From JBLKSS01 sp047607725 (GTDB lineage Bacteria > Pseudomonadota > Gammaproteobacteria > Enterobacterales > Enterobacteriaceae): DNA of 7,612 nt. A model generated the notes under the pieces. The model worked only from the letters and a program-made list of their open reading frames with translations, searched no databases and had not been told where the DNA came from. Shown piece after piece: positions 1 to 5,806 of this stretch (position 1 is the first letter of the stretch; each line of letters starts with the position of its first letter). Where the stretch lies: positions 1-7,612 of the forward strand of contig NZ_JBLKSS010000184.1 of assembly GCF_047607725.1 (NCBI RefSeq), written 5' to 3'. Both the position numbers and the translations under genes were made by a program.

Positions 1-123
1 CTATCATCGCCGGATTATCCATGATCTGACAGCCGTCCCTTATAGGATGCGGGTTCACTAGGCATCGTAGTGGAACATATTCTTACCGGGCCATACAACA
101 AACCCACCAATAATTCAAGACGT
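1..123. other. Unrecognised DNA beyond the transporter pseudogene
   Basis: Minus-strand homology to the transporter fades near position 124. In the remaining bases every minus frame is short and interrupted; one ends at a stop at 58-60. I see no clear gene, RNA or insertion-sequence end. It may be the eroded last helix of the transporter or the edge of a rearrangement, but the sequence alone does not decide. Confidence 0.4.
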
Positions 124-1309
124 CCTCCACGGGGCGCTTACTTGCGATAAGCGGTGTAAACCCGCCCGCGAGGATGGCGCCAAACTAGCTACCGATAGAA
201 ATCCCGCTATAGCGGACTCTGGTGCTAAACAATTCCGAAAAGAGGGAAGGTTGCATCGAGTTGATGGCGTTATGGGCAATATTTATCACCAGTACTATAG
301 CCCAACAGCATTAACACGAACGAATGGCTTTCCAGTGCCCAGAAGAAGGGAAAGGGGCTGATGGCAGCGACGATGGCGCCAAAGAGATAAATCTTGCGGC
401 GGCCGATTTTATCGGAAAGCGCGCCATACAGCAGATGCATCGGGCAGACCAGAATACAAACCCAAACAATGGCCAACAGCATGGTGCCGCGCTCAATACC
501 CAGAGTGCTGGCGTAAGAGACCGCAAATACCGTTACGACATAATAAGGAACGCTTTCACCCAGCCGTAACAGCATTATGGTCAGAATACTGCGCCAGGAA
601 TTTTTGATAACCTCGACGGTCGGAATGGTTTTTTTGTCCTTCAGGATCAATTCCTGCCTTTGCATTTCTTTAAATGCGGGGGTTTCATCCAGTTTGGCGC
701 GGACGAACAGACCCACGCCCAGCAAGATGGCGCTGGACAGGAAGGGGATGCGCCAGCCCCACGACAGTAAATCATCTTGGGGTAACAAGGTGACCAGAGC
801 GAAGGTGCCCGCGGACAGCAGGTTGCCGAGGAAACCGCCGATTTGCGGAAAAACGCCGAAAAAACCGCGCCGGGGGGGTGGCGCGTATTCATACACCAGC
901 AGCGCCGCGCCGCCCCACTCGCCGCCTACCAGGAAACCCTGTAGGAAGCGCAGCAGCACCAGCAACGCCGGCGCCCACAGCCCTATTTGCTATAGCCCGG
1001 CAGCAGGCCGGTGAGACATGACACGATCCCCATGCCGATAAGCGTGATGACCAGCGTTTTTTTACGGCCGATGATATCGCCCAGGTAACCAAAAAACATG
1101 CCGCCCAACGGTCGCGCAATAAACCTTACCCCAAAGGTGGCGAACGAGGCTAATAATGCGGTAGTCGGATCAATGTCAGGGAAGAAAAGAATATTAAATA
1201 CCAGCGCAGCGGCCATGCCGTATATTTGGAAATCATAGAATTCCAGAATGCTGCCTACCAGGCTCGATATTACCGCCAGGCGCATCTCTTTTTTGCTAAC
1301 GTTTTGCAT
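124..1309 (-). pseudogene. MFS metabolite:H+ symporter pseudogene (ShiA/ProP/YhjE-like)
   Basis: Remnant of a 12-helix inner-membrane transporter of the metabolite:H+ symporter branch of the major facilitator superfamily. The chosen start is the ATG at 1309 (MQNVSKKEMRL), where the family-typical N-terminus begins. A longer reading from 1354 adds unconserved residues. Visible family marks are EFYDFQIYG in helix 1, GDIIGRKK in the loop after helix 2, RFLQGFLVGGEWGGA in helix 4, GALSDKIGRRK in the central loop and FSELFSTRVRYSG later. Lesions: a one-base deletion near 984-991, which turns LLPGYS-(x)-IGLWAPALL into a TAG at 983-985; a second frameshift near 288-296 inside GYS..VINIAHNA; and a TAG at 185-187 where Q is expected (GS*FGAILAGGFTPLIA). 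The C-terminal helices are degraded. As the third gene after the isomerase and kinase it presumably imported the sugar or sugar acid they processed; the substrate cannot be read from sequence. Dead as a transporter. Confidence 0.88.
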
Positions 1310-1378
1310 AATAATATTCTCAAGCTTGCTCAGGTAACAGAGTAAGAATATCAACAGGCGCTGATATTCATCATAGTT

Positions 1379-1386
1379 AAACGTTT
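1379..1386. promoter_or_regulatory. AAACGTTT palindrome, possible LacI-type operator core
   Basis: A perfect 8-bp palindrome with a central CG lies about 70 bases upstream of the transporter start. A second palindrome, CGCGTTGACGCG (5-bp arms, 1412-1423), lies nearby. LacI-family operators are CG-centred palindromes and often serve sugar operons, so this is a plausible regulator site. Eight bases in AT-rich DNA can occur by chance and no regulator gene is in the window. A TATGAT just downstream could be a -10 element, but I find no well-spaced -35. Confidence 0.2.
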
Positions 1387-1422
1387 TTATTTCAAGCTAT
1401 ATTGTCACGTGCGCGTTGACGC

Positions 1423-1443
1423 GAGCAGGGGAATGTCCTGCTC
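1423..1443. repeat. Hairpin with 7-bp perfect stem between isomerase and transporter
   Basis: GAGCAGG and CCTGCTC are separated by seven bases. On the plus strand the stem is followed by TTTT, giving a short terminator-like shape. In the minus direction, in which both flanking genes run, no T-tract follows. It therefore fits poorly as a terminator for the isomerase. It may instead be an mRNA 3'-end stabiliser or processing hairpin, or a weak terminator for antisense transcription. The rest of 1310-1558 is AT-rich with no ORF. Confidence 0.45.
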
Positions 1444-1558
1444 TTTTACGTCATCATTCGTGTTGTAAAACGTATCGATCTAAAACCACAATTAATGCAA
1501 TAGTACAGCTTTTCTTAATAGCCTTATTTATCGTTATTCTTCCATGAATTTATCTTTA

Positions 1559-3214
1559 TCACTGCTTGCTTAATAATTCATAGGCGCTGCCCGCAACGTA
1601 AACCTGAATACCTTGCGTTAAGGCCTGGGCCACAAATGCCGTTAACACCTCGGCCAATAACGGCTCATCGACATAGGCCAGCGTCAGATGATTACTTTGA
1701 TGGCCCGCCATGAGATCGTCATGGCTGACGCCGTCTAAAACCGCATTAAGCAACGGCCATTCGTAATTGGTGGCACGCCGTCTGCGTTCAAACTCCTCCG
1801 CCGGCAATTCGACACCGCGGCCGGTACCGATATGCATCACAATGCCGGTCCCTTCATAATGCGCCCGCACCCAAACAAAGCGTCCGGCTTTACCTTGACC
1901 GCATATAGTGGAACCGCCGTTTGGGAAAAACATTGACGGCTGATGATACCCTTGCGCTCCCGCAATCCCGCCTTTCAAATGCTCAAACGGCACCGTGCCG
2001 GAAATTTCCAAATCCCAATAAAACACCCCCTGATAGTCACTGCCCCAGCGGATGTCGTGCAGCGTGGTTTCAGCGGGCAGCCCCAGCGCGTCGAGCAAAC
2101 GCCACAGCATCGCCTGGGGAATGGCGGATCCCATATCCACTTCATTAATGCAGGGGATGGCTTTGTCCGGCCAAATAATATTGCCGTCCTCATCGGGGAT
2201 CGGGAAACGCTCGGCGTTGCCAATCGCGCCTTCGGCAAAGTTCGATGCGGCACAGCAATCCTTCAGCCCCTGCTGGTACTGCACGCCCACCTCCGCCAGA
2301 CAAAATCGTTTCACAAAACGGGCCTGCGCAATCAGCATTGCGCATTGTTCCAGCACTTGTTCACGGGTCAAATCCTGATCGTGGCGGGTGCCGAAATGGA
2401 AGGTCATGCCACGCTGCTCATACCACTGCAGGCAGCTTTCCCGCAGCGCCTGCGGAACTTTGTCCATCTCCACCAACAGCGCCGATTGCGACAGCGATTC
2501 CAGCGGCATACCGGCATCTACCATGGCTTTTACCGGGAACACGCCGTTCAGCATGCCCATGCATAAGGTATCGAACAAACCGATAATCGCCTTATGGCGC
2601 AGGATATATTCGCCCGTTTGCCGGCCTATCTGCCCCGGCGCGGTCGCCATCAGAGCATGGGCGGGAGGAATGGCGCGCAGATAGTGGGTTGAATGGTGCA
2701 ATGCGCCATCGCGCAGCCACGTGGCCAGCCCCTGCTCAAAGAAGGCGTCATAAAAATTCTCCGACCACAGCCGGGAAACGTTTTTGCCAAGACTGGTCAG
2801 GGTACCCGCCATGCACAGCATCCCCACCAGCCCCGGGAAGGTACCGTCAAAGTTCGCCAGCAGTAGGACCGGCCCGCGGTGATGCACCAGCGATGGCGCG
2901 ATATGGTGGGAATATTGCCAGGCGGTCAATAGGACAATCAGCGGCGCATTGGCATCGATATGGGCGAAAAGCGCGCTGCCTTCCTTCTGTGAGCTGATAA
3001 AGCCGTACCCACGCGCGTTATCCACGTCGTGGGCACGTTTCATGTGCCATCCCGTTTTCTCCAGCGCCGTTTGCAACTTTTGCTCAAAGCGCTGCTGCAT
3101 CGGCCAGCAGGTCAGATTCGCCGGTTCGCGCAGATCGGCATTGGTTATCATGAGCACTTCGCGTTCCCCGGCGCGGACCGAAGCGGCGGCGGGCGTCAGA
3201 TTTAGCGTTAGCAT
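1559..3214 (-). CDS. L-fucose/D-arabinose isomerase-family protein
   Basis: Intact 551-residue cytoplasmic protein related to the L-fucose isomerase (FucI) superfamily: metal-dependent ketol isomerases that convert L-fucose to L-fuculose and D-arabinose to D-ribulose. It is somewhat shorter than E. coli FucI (591). The C-terminal half carries the most recognisable segments: AEVGVQYQQG (E308), CINEVDMGSAIPQ (E358, D360) and HQSNHLTLAY (H509). D360 and H509 are my candidates for the Asp and His metal ligands of the family; E308 or E328 could supply the Glu. This placement is by eye. There is no signal peptide or membrane segment. The ATG at 3214 is supported by an excellent ribosome binding site. 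The gene begins 19 bases after the stop of a D-ribulokinase pseudogene, which favours D-arabinose to D-ribulose (or a similar aldose/ketose pair) as its reaction. It is the only open gene of its operon, so it may be a still-intact but purposeless survivor, or it may serve another route. Family fairly sure, substrate inferred. Confidence 0.85.
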   Translation of the reverse strand: MLTLNLTPAAASVRAGEREVLMITNADLREPANLTCWPMQQRFEQKLQTALEKTGWHMKRAHDVDNARGYGFISSQKEGSALFAHIDANAPLIVLLTAWQYSHHIAPSLVHHRGPVLLLANFDGTFPGLVGMLCMAGTLTSLGKNVSRLWSENFYDAFFEQGLATWLRDGALHHSTHYLRAIPPAHALMATAPGQIGRQTGEYILRHKAIIGLFDTLCMGMLNGVFPVKAMVDAGMPLESLSQSALLVEMDKVPQALRESCLQWYEQRGMTFHFGTRHDQDLTREQVLEQCAMLIAQARFVKRFCLAEVGVQYQQGLKDCCAASNFAEGAIGNAERFPIPDEDGNIIWPDKAIPCINEVDMGSAIPQAMLWRLLDALGLPAETTLHDIRWGSDYQGVFYWDLEISGTVPFEHLKGGIAGAQGYHQPSMFFPNGGSTICGQGKAGRFVWVRAHYEGTGIVMHIGTGRGVELPAEEFERRRRATNYEWPLLNAVLDGVSHDDLMAGHQSNHLTLAYVDEPLLAEVLTAFVAQALTQGIQVYVAGSAYELLSKQ

Positions 3215-3216
3215 AG

Positions 3217-3225
3217 CCTCTCCTT
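3217..3225 (-). promoter_or_regulatory. Strong ribosome binding site of the isomerase
   Basis: On the minus strand AAGGAGAGG precedes the ATG at 3214 with near-ideal spacing. It lies in the 19-base gap after the kinase stop codon, so the isomerase can be translated independently of the broken kinase frame. This fixes the start codon. Confidence 0.85.
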
Positions 3226-3233
3226 TGTTATTA

Positions 3234-4810
3234 TCAGGAGTACTGCATTAGGGCGGCGGCACGTTGCTGATCATCATACATTTGTAAAAAGACGCGATAT
3301 TTCGCTGCAAAAAAAAGCTGCTTTTCGGCATCGGCGGCAACCACCGCGCCGGGCCGCCCCATTTGCCGCGCGGCGCTGGCGAAATCGGCATATTCGCCGC
3401 TGGCCACCGCGCCGAGCGTCACCGCGTCCTCTTCCGCAGCCAGATGCAGCGTGCGGCCGGTGGCATTGGCGTACTCTCTCAGCCACAGGGGATTGCGCGT
3501 CACGCCGCCGCATAAGAAAGAGCCACGATACATGGTGCCCCGCCTGTTGCATGACATCGATAATATGCCGAGTCCCCAGCGCGATGCCCTGCAGCGTCGC
3601 CAGATACTGGCGCGCCAAGCCGTCGCGGCCGCGATCGAGGGTCAAGCCGAAGACCGCCCCGCGCGCCAGCGGGTCTGCTCGCGGGGAGCGGTTACCGTGA
3701 TGATCCGGCAACACATGCAGCGCCCGCGTGGGGAAAGGGTCGCGTTGTTCAAGATGGCTTACCCATTCGTTCAGTAGTTGCCAGTGGCTCACGCCGAGCT
3801 GTTTGGCCTCCTGCTGCAATGCCGGCCAGGCCTCGTGTTGAGCGATAGTCCACTCCACCAGCGCGCCGGCGGCGCTTTGGCCGCCCTCGTTCAACCACCA
3901 TTCCGGCAGCATCGCATTCCAGTAGGGCCCCTATACGCCGGCAATCTGGCACGGTTCGCGGCTGACGATCATATGGCAATTGGACGTTCCGCCGATCAAA
4001 GCCAGGCTCCCCTCGGGATCCCCGGCCAGCAGCGCCAGACCGCCAGCATGGGCATCGATGATACCGGTGGCCACCGGTATCATCGATGCCCTCCGGCAGG
4101 CCAAAGGCGCGGGCGGCCTGCGGGCTGAGTTTGCCGGCGGCGTTGCCCAGCGGCAAAATGACGGGCGGGATGTGTGCCAGAACATCCTCAAGCCCCATCG
4201 CGCTTAATAGCGAAGCGCTGAATTGATTTTCATGGGCGAGGTAGTTCCATTTGCAGGTTAAGGTACATACGCTAGCAACATCGGCGCCGGTGGCTTTCCA
4301 CACCAAAAAATCCGCCAAATCCAGCAGCCGGGCGCATTGTGCGTAACGTTCGGGATAATGTCACTTCAACCACAGGATTTTGGGCAGTTGCATTTCCACG
4401 CTGACCTTGCCGCCCACATACTGAAGGGCGCGATCTTCCGTAGCGTTGATCTCTTCCGCCTCGCGAGTCGCCCGATGATCCATCCACATGACGATGTTGC
4501 GCTGCGGATCGCCACTGGCGGACACCGAGAGGGGCTCGCCGGCGCTGCCCAACATGACCAGGGAACAGGTGGCGTCAAAACCGATGCCCTTGATGCGTTC
4601 AGGAGCGATATTCGATGTCGTAACCGCTTCCCGCACCGCTTCCCCTATGGCCGCCCAAATTTCGTCTGACGATTGTTCAACGCAATGGCCTTCGTCATGA
4701 AACTGGCTGATAGGACGGGTGGTGAAAGCTAACCGCTCGCCCCGGGAGGAAAACAACCCTGCTCTTACGCTGGCCGAGCCGGCGTCAACGCCAAGATAAT
4801 ATCCATTCAT
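3234..4810 (-). pseudogene. FGGY-family D-ribulokinase pseudogene
   Basis: Remnant of an ATP-dependent sugar kinase that phosphorylates a ketopentose in the cytoplasm. The N-terminus has the FGGY phosphate-binding segment GVDAGSASVRAGLF (residues 7-20). GIGFDATCSLV (75-85) contains TCSLV, the reported signature of D-ribulokinases (yeast YDR109C, human FGGY and bacterial relatives). Later parts show GIIDAHAGG, GGTSNCHM, LHVLPDHHGNRSPRADP and CGGVTRNPLWLREYANATG, all typical of the family. The start at 4810 (MNGYYLG) is chosen because the upstream ATG at 4843 overlaps the -10 box. Lesions in reading order: TGA at 4361-4363 (codon 150, probably from CGA); a +7 insertion near 4079-4087 that creates a perfect palindrome; TAG at 3931-3933 where W is expected (GV*GPYWNAM); a +1 insertion near 3510-3513 (LFL-CGGVTRN); and probably a 15-base in-frame deletion in AVTLGAVASG. 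Total length 1577 is 2 modulo 3, exactly as +7 and +1 predict. Non-functional. Confidence 0.92.
4050..4091. repeat. Perfect 42-bp palindrome inside the kinase pseudogene
   Basis: Every base from 4050 pairs with its mirror to 4091, with no spacer; the pairing fails at 4049/4092 (T-T). The half at 4051-4070 encodes, on the minus strand, the conserved ATGIIDA segment. The other half, 4071-4090, should encode only LPEG-x-PV but carries seven extra bases. Without them the two halves form an imperfect inverted repeat with a 7-base bulge. The insertion is exactly what copying the conserved arm would add, and it shifts the frame. Direct observation: palindrome and frameshift. Inference: template-switch origin. 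Confidence 0.97.
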
Positions 4811-4841
4811 GGGAACAACCCTATTGCCACCTTGAGTTAGC

Positions 4842-4869
4842 ATTATATTTACGCTGAATGAAAACTCAA
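4842..4869 (-). promoter_or_regulatory. Sigma70-type promoter of the kinase-isomerase operon
   Basis: On the minus strand TTGAGT (4869-4864) is followed after 16 bases by a consensus TATAAT (4847-4842). The predicted transcription start is near 4835, giving a leader of about 25 bases before the ATG at 4810. An upstream in-frame ATG at 4843 overlaps the -10 box, so it cannot be a start codon for this transcript. AGGG lies eight bases before the chosen ATG as a modest ribosome binding site. The promoter looks intact although the gene it drives is dead. Confidence 0.7.
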
Positions 4870-5014
4870 AAGATTTGTAACGGATGTGTGATGTGGATCC
4901 TGCTTATTAGCTATCTCACTGACTTGCGGACACCATAGCTAACTCGAATTAGTTATAGCAGAAAGCCAAGATGAAGCGTGTTATAACGCAGTTATGGACC
5001 CGGTCCGCTCGAAC

Positions 5015-5063
5015 GCGGTGCGGTGCGGGCCTGCGGTGGCGCTGGCGGTGGGCGGTGGCGGTG
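5015..5063 (+). repeat. G-rich cluster of six GCGGTG hexamers
   Basis: GCGGTG occurs at 5015, 5020 (sharing one base), 5033, 5045, 5052 and 5058, linked by GC-rich variants such as GCGCTG. Several GG/GGG runs are closely spaced, so a two-layer G-quadruplex on the plus strand is conceivable. No coding frame through it has a start with a good ribosome binding site. Function unknown; it could be a low-complexity expansion. Confidence 0.75.
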
Positions 5064-5159
5064 CGTGCCCGTTAAAGCAGCATTCTCTCGCTGGAGGGAG
5101 GGGCGATTTGTCATGGGCTGAACGTCGTCAAATGACTTTTCGCGACGCGATGGCCTCAC

Positions 5160-5194
5160 GGGCTTAGGGCTGAGGACTAAGAGCTAGGGGCTAA
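5160..5194 (+). repeat. Five-unit degenerate heptamer tandem repeat
   Basis: Five consecutive 7-base units read GGGCTTA, GGGCTGA, GGACTAA, GAGCTAG, GGGCTAA, with consensus GGGCTAA. No base separates the units. The array lies in non-coding DNA, about 140 bases past the Nudix stop. A period of seven breaks codon phase and stops occur in every unit, so it is not a protein repeat. Probably a slippage-born minisatellite; a protein-binding role is possible but unsupported. Confidence 0.8.
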
Positions 5195-5330
5195 GCAAGT
5201 GCTGAATCTGATAGGCAAGAATTCATTGTCTATTATAGCCACGGGTATAGCCGCGTAAGAGACATCAAAGCGGGCAGAGCCCTAGCAATTTTGCCGCGTT
5301 CAGGTATTCAATCTATGCCATAAAGCGTTG

Positions 5331-5804
5331 TTACTTTCCTTGAACGTCATAGAGAGACTGATTATCCTGATAAAACTTAATATAATCGCGATACTCTGTC
5401 TCGGTGTTGACGGGGAGATGTTCGCTAGGCATGAATTTTAAATCCTTTGACTCTTCTGTGTTCATCACCATCTCTCCACGATAGGTTCGGCAAAGATATA
5501 GAGCCGTTATGACATGTATCTGGTCCTGGTTAGGCAGCGTGAAAAAGTACTCTCTGCCAGAAAATACGTTTAGAAATAGGAGGTTTTCAACCGTCAGTCC
5601 CGTTTCTTCCAACACTTCGCTGCGCGCGGTATCTTCTAATGACTCACCCAGCTCAAGCAACCCTCCCGGCAAACCCCAGTGGCCATTCAATCTTTGTTGT
5701 AATAAAATATTGCCTCTTTCATCCAGAATGATAACATTTGACCCCGCCAATAATAAAGGCTGGTGACCGATCATGACTCTCATTTCTTTTACATATCTGC
5801 TCAT
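5331..5804 (-). CDS. Nudix hydrolase
   Basis: Intact 157-residue cytoplasmic protein of the Nudix superfamily, which hydrolyses nucleoside diphosphates linked to another moiety. The Nudix box (G x5 E x7 REUxEExGU) is at residues 48-70: G48, E54, then SEVLEETGL with metal-binding E63, E66 and E67. The usual arginine of RE is serine here (S62), a mild departure. YVKEMRVMIGHQPLLLAGSNVIILDERG before the box and a WGLPGG entry resemble the many short bacterial Nudix proteins of unassigned substrate. The start is the ATG at 5804, two bases after the aminotransferase stop. A TTG at 5810 overlapping that stop would add two residues. Its place at the end of an epimerase-aminotransferase cassette suggests a nucleotide-sugar or related pyrophosphate substrate, by inference only. 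It remains open although its upstream neighbours are broken. Confidence 0.9.
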   Translation of the reverse strand: MSRYVKEMRVMIGHQPLLLAGSNVIILDERGNILLQQRLNGHWGLPGGLLELGESLEDTARSEVLEETGLTVENLLFLNVFSGREYFFTLPNQDQIHVITALYLCRTYRGEMVMNTEESKDLKFMPSEHLPVNTETEYRDYIKFYQDNQSLYDVQGK

Positions 5805-5806
5805 TT

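Larger units (their letters stand above)
4870..5330. other. Non-coding spacer between the two cassettes
   Basis: About 460 bases with no convincing ORF on either strand. The part nearest the promoter holds short palindromes: TAACT/AGTTA with six bases between (4940-4955), GTTATAAC (4979-4986) and GGACC-C-GGTCC (4996-5006). The middle is strikingly G-rich with GCGGTG repeats. A heptamer tandem repeat follows. Downstream of the Nudix stop (minus direction, 5330 to about 5270) I see only a tiny GGGC-TCT-GCCC stem without a T-tract, so no convincing terminator. I find no tRNA, insertion-sequence ends or recognisable gene remnant. Confidence 0.6.

Noticed and set aside
577..1014. 145-codon plus-strand ORF
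   Set aside because: Antisense shadow of the MFS transporter pseudogene; the proline- and arginine-rich translation has no recognisable domain.
1943..2566. 207-codon plus-strand ORF inside the isomerase
   Set aside because: It is fully antisense to an intact, well-supported gene in GC-rich DNA, where long shadow frames are expected. The translation shows no family motif.
3274..3912. 212-codon minus-strand ORF as a separate gene
   Set aside because: Its first part is the kinase in frame; after the +1 frameshift near 3511 the rest is arginine-rich out-of-frame translation. It belongs to one kinase pseudogene.
4050..4091. The 42-bp palindrome as a transcription terminator, operator or recombination site
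   Set aside because: It has no T-tract, lies within coding sequence, and its symmetry is explained by duplication of a conserved coding arm. A site function is not needed.
4811..4843. Kinase start at the ATG at 4843 (MLTQGG)
   Set aside because: That ATG overlaps the -10 TATAAT and would lie upstream of the predicted transcript start; FGGY similarity begins at the ATG at 4810.
4975..5076. Small plus-strand ORF MKRVITQLWTRSAR... running through the GCGGTG repeats
   Set aside because: About 34 codons of W/R/A-rich translation generated by the repeat, with no good ribosome binding site. Most likely not a gene.
4870..5330. CRISPR array, tRNA or insertion sequence in the spacer
   Set aside because: There are no regularly spaced 25-40 base repeats, no cloverleaf-like stems and no terminal inverted repeats with transposase. 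The heptamer and hexamer repeats are too short for a CRISPR.
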